This document shows, piece by piece, positions 42,601 through 55,434 of a stretch of 64,000 nucleotides of DNA. The notes under the pieces were generated by a model. The model did not search any database. It worked only from the letters and a program-made list of their open reading frames with translations, and was not told the origin of the DNA. Position 1 is the first letter of the stretch. Every line of letters begins with the position of its first letter. The position numbers were made by a program, and so were the translations under genes. The stretch covers positions 9,647,713 through 9,711,712 of the forward strand of contig NC_092574.1 in assembly GCF_037975245.1 (NCBI RefSeq). Direction: 5' to 3'. The DNA comes from Apostichopus japonicus. Its lineage: Eukaryota; Echinodermata; Holothuroidea; Aspidochirotida; Stichopodidae.

Positions 42601-45600
42601 TTAACAAGTTTATAACTCGTTTAAATATTCAGCTGTGATGTACAACATTTGTACAATGTATAGATCTCTCCCTTCCCCTCGACCCAGACTATGAAATCAC
42701 ATCTTTCTCATATGCTAATAAATCTTATTGCAGATGTAAAGTAAATAAGGTTACTTACCCACCGAGTGTACTGTTGTGAGCATTCAAGAAAAAACTGTAC
42801 CCTTGAAAGCTCCTTTAAAGGCGTTGAAGACTCGTCCCAAACCTTGTGCCGCCCTCTGAAAAAAGTTAACTTTCCGTTGCTTGCAAGTGAAGTTTTCTTC
42901 TTGTCCCTACAAAATGCTGAGAGTAATGAAACATGATACCTTGTCATCTTTTATCTGGACCTGAGATGTCCAAGCTGCTATGTACACTGTGTTGTGGGTA
43001 TTGACCGCAGCTGCATGTATTGACTGTACACTAGTGTCTAATTACCCTTGGTAGCAAGCTGTGTGTGTATTTTCTGGGATCGATGGTGGTGTCTAACACT
43101 TCTGTTACACCTCATTCGAAAGTAGGTCAGATTACCGGCATTAGAGGTTTCTTTCTGCACGAGTCTTCACCCCCTTCAAATTCTTGCGTTCATCTCACCC
43201 ACAGCCGCAGGGGTAAGGTGAGATAAAGAATCCAAACTTAGTTGCTTGTTTTAATTTCTACCCAAGATAACACTGTAGTTGACTGTCAAGAACATTGACT
43301 TTGTGAATTACAGGCATTTGTAGGTGCAGGAGAAGAGGTTCACCACATCTTGGACGCAGGAGCTTTGAAGGTAGTGTTTTGTCGGTGAAGGGTTTCTATT
43401 CATTCTTCTGCAGATCAAAGCACTTGGCTGCATGCAAGCAATAGTATGTCGCACTCTGTCTGTTACCATTTAAATATGGGAGTGGTGCAAAGGGATGCAA
43501 TGCTGCTGACACTGTTTTTTTTCTGGCCATTGTTGAAGTACTCAGCATTTCTTAGGGTTTTGCTTTAAACACAGGGTCCAACGATTTACCAATAACTTTA
43601 TACCTCAAGCAATCGATGTATCAGTCAGTCAGTCAGTCAGTGAATTAAGCCTGTACACCCCTTCTTGATGCCCTCATCAAAATATGTACAAAGTACCCAA
43701 AGAAAAGCCTGCCAGTGATTCACACTGATTTTATGTCAGAATTTTTGCTGCTATTACATTGGTCCATATTGGTGTTTAATAATCATATGCGAACTTCGAT
43801 AAAATTTGCAACATTTTCTGTTTTTCATGTTTTTCCCGAATGATGCTTCACCTTATATTTTAACTACAGAACAGCACTACATTACCAAAAAGTACAATCA
43901 ATCAATCATTTTTTTATTTTTTTTTTATTTTTACAAAAACTCAAGTAAAGCAAAGAAAGAAAAAGGACAAAGCTCCCATTGAATTTTTTTTGATATTACG
44001 TCTAGAAGATAAATTTCAAAAATGTGACTATGGGGTAATGTTATCCAGATTTTACTAGTTAATTTGTGTCCATTAATTATAATTAAGTACTTTTTCGTAA
44101 GTAATGTAAAGGCTATGTAAAAAATATCTCCTGTAGTGTTTGAATTAAGGATGGAATAAGTGATTATGGGGTAATGTAATCCAGATTTAAGCGATAACAT
44201 GTGTCAATTAATTATAACTTAATAATTAAGTACTTTTTCGTAAGTAAATGTAAAGGCTATGTAAAAAATATCTCCTGTAGTGTTTGAATTTGGGTTGGAA
44301 TAAGCCCCTTTAGTTCTGTAAAGCCATTTAAGGCTTTGAAAGCGCTTTTAAAGGGATAATCTGGTGTCGGGTTTTTTGATTGCTTATTAAACAAAATTGC
44401 TAGAATTTCTTTATTTTCTTCGGGTTTGCGTTGAAAGGTCAAAAGCCATATCCTCATACCATTTACATTTTCTAACAAATTTATGTGAAGGCATCTGGCA
44501 ACAGTGTAGTGAATGATGTCTTCATTGCAATTGAGGACTGGGAAAAAAAATTGTTTGGGGGGGAGGGGGGATTTATGATATGAAACTCAATCATTTATCC
44601 ACAGAACAAATTAGGAGTTGCAATTTCTGAAATTCTAACTACAATGAATCTTAATAAAAATCAAATAAAACTGTTAGCAAACTGCTTATCCACTTGAGAG
44701 CCTGTGTAGGAGAATTTGTAAAAGTAAGTTGGCCTGACGTGTCGATCCTAGCAGGATCTTCTTCAAAGGCTAAATGACAAATACAATGAATCTTGACAGC
44801 TAATAAGCAAAAATTCCAAATGTATCACATTTTTAAAGGTCATATCAACAAGAAGATTTATAATAGGGCAGTAAAGCTCTTGAAGTTTGTCTACTATGAT
44901 GATATACACCACAGACAACCTACTGTGAGCAAGGGAGTGTTAAAGCCAGTCAAAATAGGTTGCAACATTAAAATCAACCATGTTTCAAGTTTAATAGCCC
45001 TGGGTAAGATATTGAGATGGGGCTGTCAATTATAAGAATATGTGAAGTATTTAATATTAAGTGTAAAATTTATTATTATTATGATGATATTATTTATATA
45101 ACAGAAATTGAATATCCCTGTTAAAATCGTTCATGTAATATTATGCTGACAATGCACAGACAGAAGGCACATACTGCAATAATATCATCTTCATGGTGTA
45201 CATGGTTCATTTAAATATTAAATATTCATGAGAGCACACAGAGTAGAAGTTTCCCATCTTGCAATGCCAGGTAATATTCATACCTTGGTAACTTAGCGAT
45301 TATGCTGTGCGTAAAACAAGTTTTGTAGTTAGATTCTGTGGGCAAAATGTGAAGATAGGTTGATTAAAGTCTGTTATTAAAGATGTTATTTACTTCAGGA
45401 ACTCTATTACCTTCTGGTTAATTATTATTACCCCGCCCCCCCCTAACACCACCGCAGAAAAAATACGAAACAAAGGAGGGAGTTATAGAGAGATGTTTTA
45501 TATTTTGTAGAACATTCCCAAAATAAACAAGAAAATAAATTTTAAGTACATGAAGAACGATATTAGCCGGTTTTTGTACCGTGTCGTGAAAATGATTGCA

Positions 45601-48385
45601 ATTTTTTTCAATCTATGAACTGCATCTTTACAGACTCACACGTGTAAATTTCTCCACGGAAAAGTCACAACTCAATATCTCCCTTTTAGTTTGCATTGAC
45701 TTAAGAGTGGACCCTATATTAAGTCTCCTGGGAGTCTCAAGATTGTGGCCGCGTGTGGTGGCTTTTAGTATTGCCTTTTTGTGAACCTGTTGAGCTTTCA
45801 GATTTCAAATTTTTCAAGATTTCAAATTTTTCAAGATTTCAAATTTTTCAAGATTTTTTTCTCAAGATTTTTCAAGATTTGTTTCAATATTTCAAATTTT
45901 AGCTCTCAGTTTGAGCTTTCAGATTTTTGGCCAATTATCATTGCATTTCGTCCTGCTGCAGCCATGCTGGCCAGTTATTGCTCATCTTTCTCTGTTAAAA
46001 AACTTTTTCGCTTTTGAACCTTAAAAAGAGGCGTTTTCATCTCAAAATAAATACTGTCCGGTATCACCATAGTTGTAAACAGATGGTGTTTCCCTTGCTC
46101 CAAATTATACTTAGATCTCAGATATCACCATAGTTACAAGATGGTGGCATGATTCAATTTCAATCGATCATTTTCTACTTAATTAAGGTCAGAATGAAGA
46201 AACAAGTCTAGTATTAACTGTAGTCAAGTAATGAATCCAAACACCCAGTGAGCTTCTACAGAAATCCTGTCATAACTTCTATTTTTTACTTTTTTTATTC
46301 ATTACAACAACTGCGTATTGCATATTGTAGACAGAATGTATCGTGTTTGAAATAAGTGTGACCTACTGCTACTCAATCAGAATGAGTTTTAAGTGAATTG
46401 TAAGTGAATTGTAAAAGAAAACATGGATACAGATTATTAGCATGCTTCATCCCATTCTTCACGGAGTCATGAATGCGAGATGTTTAAGAATATAATAAGA
46501 TACCGAGACAAATTCCTTGCAAGTCTCTGTTGGAAATCATATTGCGTTCGTTTGTTTGTCACTCTGCAGTTTGACAATAAAATAGTTGTCATTTCATCGA
46601 TGCACCCATTCATGGCGATCGTCCGAGCAGATCAAAATGAAATATCATGCGCCGATTTCTTTGCAAACAGCAACATGAACCAGAAAAACAAGCATGTCAG
46701 TTAACAGACTCTGCAACTTGAGCTGCACTGCATTTTGAGTTCATCATTTTGAAGTTTTTTTTGTGTGAAATTTATTTTCAAATGCTGTATCCCTAGTAAA
46801 AAAGTCTCAATTTACATATTTCTGGAGTCCATAGATATAGTCTAAGTCATTGTACCTGCAAAAAGGGGATTGCTTTCCATATTTGAAAGTTTATAAAAAA
46901 TTGTCTCCTTTGGAAGAACTTTTACCAGGAATGTGGCCTTAGTTTCAAATTACTCAAACATATTTCTCCATGCAACCATTTCTGCCTAAATCGTTCTATA
47001 AATTGGAGTTTAAAATGCAATGTTTTTTTTTTCGTTTCACTGGAATAGACGAACACCGTAAAGCTATGGTACTTAATGTTGGAGTAAGATGGTATATAGG
47101 TAAAGAAGTTTGCAGCTTAAGTATTAAGTAGTTTAATGAAATACTGTACTCTGCAGGGTAACACTTTAAACATGTAGTTTTGTTTCAAAGTTTAGAAGCA
47201 ATGAGAGAATTGTTTAACTTTAATCAAGAAAATTAGCCCTGGCTCAAACATCTAAACAACAGACAGACAGACTGACAGACAGATAGACAGACAGACCAAA
47301 TTAGGTGTGTATCTTGCAATAAAAACATTGTGAACTCCAGATAGGTACGTGTCATTCTCCTCTCATGTCCCCCTCTCCTCCCCCACCCTCTTGCTCTCTC
47401 TCTCTTGGGGTGCCATTCTATGTTACCAGTCTTTGTGGAAGAGACTACCACACTGACATATTTTTGTTTGCGTTAGCATTGGGTGAGCCAGTTGAGCAAC
47501 TCTGCATTGTTGGAAGAGATGGCTGTGTTTGACTGTAATAGTATACATTATATGCCGATAATTAGAATCTGGGTGTTTGACCGTAATAGTACACAATATA
47601 TGCCGATAATTAAAATCTGGTCTTTAATACTAACAACACTGTTTTTTTGTATGTTTTTAGTTCTTACACATATCATTCGAGGTTTAGAAATTATGTTATG
47701 TGGCCAAACTGTCAGTCATAGTTCCTTCTGTTCCGTTCAATTATCTTTTCTGATTTCAATTTGCTAACAATCAATATTCAACTTTTTTATGGTGAAAAGT
47801 TTTCTGAAATGTTTAAAGTTTGTACTAACTCAATACATAATTTTGCCATACAATGATAAACAGGTAAAATGATGTTTCCTCTTGCTATAAAGCTAACCTA
47901 TGTTGTTTTGGCCTCATGTTTACGAAAATGTTTGAAAAAGCTCATAATAGATTTCTTTAGAGTTTGAAAGGATTATCTGGTGGTTGAAGTTGGTAATACC
48001 AAAATGCATTGAATGTTTTGAGAATAGGAATGTAGGTCAAAGACGCATCATCATAGCATTTTGCAAACTATGGTGTTTCATTGATTCATGAAGCATCTGG
48101 CAACAATCAGCAGAGTGAATGATGGCACCATGGCAATGGAGTTGTACATTTAATGACAACCATTATTCTGGGTTAGGGACAAAAATGTTGAGATGGTGGT
48201 TCCAACTAGCAGTTTGGAATATTTTTCTCTCTGGTAAGGAGATAACTAAATTGCAATATCGGCCATATGGGAAATATTTCTTGGAAATGCTCACGAGGTG
48301 ATCATTCCTGACCATCATGAAAAAATTCAGGTTATTATAACTTATTAATGAGGTTTATTTTGCTTGAAATTGCATATTTTTGGGC

Positions 48386-48416
<31 letters not shown>

Positions 48417-51400
48417 TTTGATATTCAGACCAGTTTAATCAAGAATTTACTAGAGAAACTCAGTACCCTGCAACATACAGTCGACATGTTACCGGATAAT
48501 GCACCTCAACGGGATCGCTGTCAATGTATCAACCAACCAATCATATGCATCAAGGAAGATCTCAAGAAACTACTTGATCAAGTAGAATGTGCAGTCACTT
48601 TTCTAACTCTGCAGGTAAAGTCTGCTTTAATATTGTCAACGTGTTGGTGCAAACTTTAAAAACTAAGCCACAGACTTTGTCTTACACAAGCATGAGCATT
48701 TGTCCTCATTGGACGGACACCAATTAATTCCAGCCGGCTCCGAATATAGCATTAAATTTTGCTTTTCATGACGCTGCAAATTGCACTGTCTTGCATTATT
48801 CAGGCCTATTTTGTTCCTGTTGACGCCCCAAAATTTGTAACTTGATTAAGAAGGATGTGCTGCCCCCAATGCGGTTTTTCATTCTACAGATGGCAGCATT
48901 TGACTTTTGTATCTATGTTGTCTTGACATTAATACCGCAAAATATCAGAAAGACTTTGAGAGTCAGATATACAGCATTTCGTTTAGCAGGTTGTGCATTA
49001 AACTTGAGGATAAATTGACAGTAATATTTTAATATTGACATTCTGTCTGTTATAAAGTGCCTTATTAGCTTGTTAACAATCTTGTTTTGTCTGTGATAGA
49101 TACCTAAGATTGAGTTTAGGGCGATGCTTCTTATTGGTATCAATTATATACTCCGGATCCCAATCATGAAATACAAATGTAAGTAAGAACCAATATATTG
49201 AATTGGATACGCACGCTACTTAACAGGAAGGCAAGGAAGATTCTTAAGCATCAACTGGTCTCTCTTTTCTCTCCATCATTAGGAAGAATACTCTCACTTA
49301 GATACACTCTACAGTCTCCAGAAGAGGAGAGATATAGTCTTCTCACAGGCGGTGAGTATCGAGTATTTTAACCACACAGCCAATGCATGACCCGTAGCGT
49401 CCTCCATCGGGAGCAGAAATTAACCTTAATGGTAGACCTGGAATAGTCCAGCGATTTTATCTAAACAACCGTTTCATTTGCAGCGAGTTTATGGAATGAC
49501 GTCTCGCATACTGCTCCTCTCTTTATAGCCTCCAATACATTAACTTTTTATGATTTGTACAAGTACTTATATGGGATATTTATAGGGATATTTATGTACA
49601 AATTTTCATCATGGTCTTCTCCCACCAGCTTTTAATAACTTTTATACTTGCAATTCTAGTTATCACACTTATAACACTCGTTCGATGAATATGCTACACC
49701 ATCCTTACTCTAGAACTAGTCTTAACCATTCTCAAATTCGTAGCACATGTGTACCCTTTTGGAATTCTCTTAATCATGTCATTAAAATTTCTCCAACACT
49801 CAATACTTTTAAGCAAAAATTAAAACAATACTTACTGCATAGCAATCCATCTTAGTTATACTTCCTGTTTTTTTTCTCTTATGTTTCTTTCATTCTCTTT
49901 TCATAAGATATTGACTTTGATGGTTTTGTTGGGGGAGGGGGGGGGGGGTGGTGGGGTGGGTGATGTACTTTGCACTTTCTTTGTTACAAAGGGACCAGAC
50001 CAGAAAAGTATCCACTTATTTCTGGTTCCTCTACTTCCATCTCACATATATATTATTTCAATACTCTATATTTACTGCTTACTGTATTTGATACCATCTA
50101 TATTTACCCTATACTGTTCAAAATGTAAAATAATGGAATGTAGCAAATAAATTCAATTCAATGCCTTCCCATGTTTGCAGTTTGCTGTTGGCATAAAAAA
50201 GGGGGGCAGTATGTGATAACCAGAGGTATGGTTTAATCGATATAGGTCAGGAGGGAGGTAGAAGGCTCCCGTGGGTAAAGGGGTGGAGGTTGGCATGGGC
50301 AAGTACCTCAATTATTGTTCAGTTGGGAATTTTTCCAAAATATTGGTTAGTTAGTATATGTTGTCTAAATATGCCACAGAATGCACCATTTTGACCTTTT
50401 TATTATAAATTCGGAGGGTGAAGAGGACCCCTTCACTTGAGAGATACATTCAACAAACAATTAAACACCCCACAGTCACACCCTCATCTGTAATTTTTTT
50501 AAATCCGATTACAGCCTGTTTGGTATCAGTTGCGGAAAGTTTTGAAATTGGAACCCTGCACCTCCCCCCCCACCCTCCCTCGCCCCAGTGTACTGTTGGG
50601 CTTATGTACGGAAAATAATTTTGTTTAAGAGAAAAATAATGGTTGTTATTCTGAGGTGGTTCAGGAGACTCAACAACTGTTACCTTCCGATGTTTATTGT
50701 TAAATCCTTTATTGTGTTCATTTTTATTCCACTGTTTTATGATATAATGTGACTCTTCCGGTTTCCTTTTCTTCAGATATCTGCTCTCATTGGTGGGGCT
50801 ATTATACAATTGAGGAGAAACATCAGTAATAGTCAATTCCTTAAACAAATTTATGACATTGGTCTGTTACTGCATGCAGAAAGTCTTCTTAGTACTTACG
50901 GTAAGTCAAAATTGAACCATCTGTATTAATTCAAACAAGCAAAAACTGAAAAAGGCTATGAATTAGAGGTTAACGAAAGGGAGAAAGTCACATGCAATTA
51001 TTTACCCCTAAGGATCCTTGGTAGTTATCCTTTCTATCAAGTACAAAAGCAGGATGTCAAATCAAAGATATTTAAGTAATAATTAAGTAATTATATAAGT
51101 AGCTGAAGCTCACATGGCTCTAAGTATACAGGTAACCTAAGCAATAAGAGGATGAAACAACAGGGCGGAAGAAAAGGTTTTACATCAGCCTAGACAGGAA
51201 TGGAGAGGGATCAGTCATTTCATTATTAAGTAGCACCATTGGTACACAACTTGTATGACATTGGTCATTTGGGTGTATCCTGCACAGCCTTGTTAGTATC
51301 GATTCCAGGGTGAATCTGTGTCGATTATTTAAGAGCCACTTTCATTGACAACAAGTACGACATGATACTTAAAAGGTCTGTTAGGATAATAAGCTGAGGG

Positions 51401-54400
51401 CCTTCTTAGTACAAAAAAGTCTATCGGCAAATATATTAATGTCAACTGTTCCATCCTTGCTCCATTGGTGGTTGGTATTGCATGGCAGCAGGAATGGATA
51501 GACGTCGTTCGTGGTTAAAATTTAGTTAGGTTGCCTTCTCTGCACACTTCTAAGTGTAACAAGCTGTAACTTCTAAGTGTAACAAGCTGGTATTTATAAT
51601 CTCTACAGGTGATGAGATGGGTATGCTCGAAGATATGGCTGTCGGAATAAACGATCTCGAGAAGGTCTCTTTTCAAATTATCAGAGGCTCAGAGTCGGAT
51701 CATAAACCAATCCTCTCAGGAACAAGGTATTTTCTTCGAACACTTCCAAATCTACAGTGCAACTATAGTTCTTATAAAAATATAACCATACGTTACTTTT
51801 TTAGATTTCCTTTTGAAAGTGTTCACAGTATAATACTGGATGCCTCTTGCAGAGTCATACTTCACAGTTAGAGAAACGTTCTTGATAACTGTTAGAAATG
51901 TTGTTTGCAAATAATCAGTTGTGTTCATTAAAATGGTCACTAATATTCCAGTCTTTTGGGTTAAATATGCAAATGTATTCCAGTCTATATTTATGTTGGT
52001 GTTGGTGGCTTGTATTCTGATGTATTTTGTTTTTTTACTGTCGCTAAAGAATAGTGCACCTTAAATGTTCCGTTATTCAAGAGAGGATGACTTTAGGCAC
52101 AAAGTTAAAGTTGATGTGTTATAGATCATCGAAATACACTGCAGCTTGTAGCAGTCCAAGTTGGATTTCTACAACAATTTTAATGTTTGAGAAAATGACC
52201 TTTCAAAACAAGGGACGGTGATCAACTGTAGTGACTGGACTATTCAGTCGAATGTGTGGACCAATAGGTCAGTTACTCAGATTGCAACACAAAAACTCAA
52301 TTGGGAAAATGTAAGAATTTTTATCTTTTTGCTTTCAGTCCAGTTGGTAAAGGGGAGCTGCCCGTAAGAGAATAAGCTAGATTTATTCAGCTCTCCTCTT
52401 CCTCTTCCCGGTCCTCCTCCTCAACTTTTGAAACTCAGTTCATATATCTGTGCACTAATTTACACAGTTCATTACTACATACACTTTCATAATATTCCTA
52501 AATGTTCCTTATCATAGATTAATAGTAAGCAATCATCCTTTAAAATAAATTAATTAATTAGTTATAGGTAATTAATACAATCATGGAATCCATTTCAGAA
52601 ACGCTTTACTTGTCAAGCTGCCATTGCATCCCGATCATTACACAGCGGTTGAAGAGACGGTAGGTAGGGAATGCGTGATGTACAGAAAGATAGCAGTAAA
52701 GACGGTTCTATTCACCGTCGGAGTCAACGAGGAACAGTCACTTGCTGAATTGTGAGTATCAAACCTTGGTTTTAAATTCTATTATTTTAAAGGCCATAGA
52801 CTAGTTTCTTCATAAACAAGTTCTTTTTCTTTTACACATTTTGGAGTTTAACCTTCTTGGTATTAGTTAAAGTCATAAAAATCTTAATATTCTAATTACC
52901 ATTATTATTATTGTTGTTATTATTACTATCATTATTATTACTATTTTAATCCTAAGATATGTCTTAATATTCTTATTCTATAAATCACCATTATTATTAT
53001 TGTTATTATTATTACTATCATTATTATTACTATTTTAATCCTAAGATATGCTTGAAATATCAAGGACTTGATTTTTAATGAAATTAATATAAACTTCATC
53101 CTTTCCTTTAAGGTTCGGTGATACATCTTTACAGGAACACATCAATCAGGAGAATTTAGTGAAATTAGAACAATATTATCAGAAATTTAGGAGTAAAAAG
53201 CCAGGTGAGTGGATTGCTCTCCTCTGAAAACCAACTTTACTTTAAACATGTCCGCTTTCTTTTGTTCATTCTGTTTGAATCCGGGAAGCAGAATGATTTT
53301 TAATACCTAGAAATAGAAGAAGAATATGTTTAGAACGAGTGTTAGTATTTTAATAAATACAAGAGAGTTAGACTATGCTAGATTGCAAATTTGCTATATG
53401 TTTGGTTTTATTTTCTATCGTAGAAAATCTCTGTAATGTTATCATCAACACATAGGGCATTATTAGTGTATGGAACTGCTGATTGGATCATTGTCAGTGA
53501 GAAGAAATTGCTTGTTGTGCAGCTGTAACTCTTGCTACTTCTGCATCACAGAATGTTACAAAGAAAATTCCCAAGACAGGTTTTGTCTCAAGCAGCAAGC
53601 AAAAATTCAGGAACACTGTACTACAAAGTTAAAGTAAATGAAAAATATAATGTATATCATATGTAGACTTTTTTCCCTCTTTTAATGTGAAAGGAATTCA
53701 AAGTTTTGATCATTCTTAAAATTGTTATTGTTCTCACAGCGTCGGATATAAACGTTGATGTTCCGTTGAGCAGCCTAAAACATTACATGCAATCCAAGAA
53801 GCCCAAGAATGTGGAAATTTTACATGCCAGTACACAGGTGAGTCACAAAGTACATTTTCCAAAGATTCCCCTTGGCATTACTGTAATTTGCATTGGAAGT
53901 GATTATGTTTTCTCAAATTGCACATGTTTTGCTCATCTGCTAAGACCCTGGTTTTTAAAAAGGGGGTGGTGGGGGAGAGGGGTTAGCTGCAACCTGTTTT
54001 AGGGTCATCAAAACAATTTGGATGGAAAATAGATATTGACGAAATTTGCGAGAAAACAAACAGTGGAAAATGTTGATCAGTTACTTCAAGTTACAAAATG
54101 TTACACAACTTTTCAACTAAGCACCCATAATGCCATCAATGCAAAATGCCAAATAATGGGGAGGGGATACTGCCTCCCTATATGTCCCTTCCAAAGGCCA
54201 ATACATCATCCACTGGAGGTTCACACGCTGAGATTACCTAAGGTGAAGATTGCCGTCACCAAGCAAAAATATGGTTTGCAAAGTTACAAGTTTGCAGATT
54301 ACAACCATAACAGTCTTTAATACCTGTACATTGCAAGGCGCAGGTTTTTGTTCAACGCCAAATGTTGTTTTTATTCTCCTTCATACAGTGTTCCAAAAGA

Positions 54401-55308
54401 TTTGATAGACGTTAACTCCACTTAAATTTTTCGTATTCATTTCATTGAAGTTCAGTTTCCTGTAATTATTTAGAGTATTTTGGGGAAATTTCAGTCACAA
54501 TTGATGAAACTAGAAACGCACTCTCAGCCTGAAAATATGTAACCAAGTTTGATTAATACTACAATACTCATGTAGGTTGCGACTCCCAGATGCAACAGCA
54601 AATTTGAAACTTTCCAACTTTTCTTATTTTGGCAATATTCGAAATCGATGGGACAAGCCAGGCTAAATGAAGTATATTTTTGACGAAAACTTTAATAGGG
54701 CTGGATGGCATTTTGAAGCATTTGTCAAAATAACTGTCAATACAAAAAAGTTAAACTTTTTGCAGGAGAGAGTTAAAAAGAATAAAAGTCCAGCTGCCAT
54801 CTTTGTTGCTTTCATTTCAGCTGAGTCGAGCCATGCACGCCATCAGGCTGACATCCTGTAAGAGTGCCAAAGACCGGACGGCTATGTCCGTCACGCTGGA
54901 GCAGTGTCAAATTCTCTTGGATAAGCATGAACTGGGGCAACCTAACTTTGGACACTTATTAGATACAATGCGAAGGTGAGTGAGCACTGAAACTATAAGC
55001 ACAGAATATATATATATATATATATATATAGAAGCGTATGTAAAGTGGGAGGCCCAGGTTCGAATCCCGGTGGACCCTGGATGTTTTTTCACTGTTCTGG
55101 ATTTTCCTCATTACGATTTCAATTATATATATATATTTATATAATTGAAATTGTAGTGAGTTGAAAATTCCAGAACAGCATCCACCGGGATTCGAACCTA
55201 GGCCTCCTGCTTTATATGCAGACACCCTAACCACTAGGCTATGGATGCTGATTGTATGTCCAGAGGTTGAAAACCGGTAAGGAAGCTTGTAATTCCACTG
55301 TAGGCATT

Positions 55309-55348
<40 letters not shown>

Positions 55349-55365
55349 TATATATATATATATAT

Positions 55366-55434
<69 letters not shown>

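Larger units (their letters stand above)
43371..48428 (+). other. INPP4 intron m-n
   Basis: 5.06 kb. Contains a short gtca repeat (43622-43642), a 136-bp tandem duplication (44026-44298), diverged repeats at about 44335-44540 and 47965-48180, the 129-bp insertion at 44653-44781, a 17-bp repeat (45797-45900), a 48-bp duplication (47525-47621) and the (TTTA)n at its 3' end. 45040-45790 and 45910-47220 show nothing recognised. Confidence 0.65.

Noticed and set aside
50450-50848. 132-codon antisense frame
   Set aside because: Overlaps real exon p on the other strand and runs through repeat-like sequence; no recognisable domain.
55177-55249. Possible tRNA gene on the minus strand
   Set aside because: T stem mismatches, an extra base at the 3' acceptor side and a second, truncated copy nearby show it is a SINE head.
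54959-55423. 154-codon antisense frame rich in Tyr-Ile
   Set aside because: It is a translation of (AT)n microsatellite and SINE sequence.
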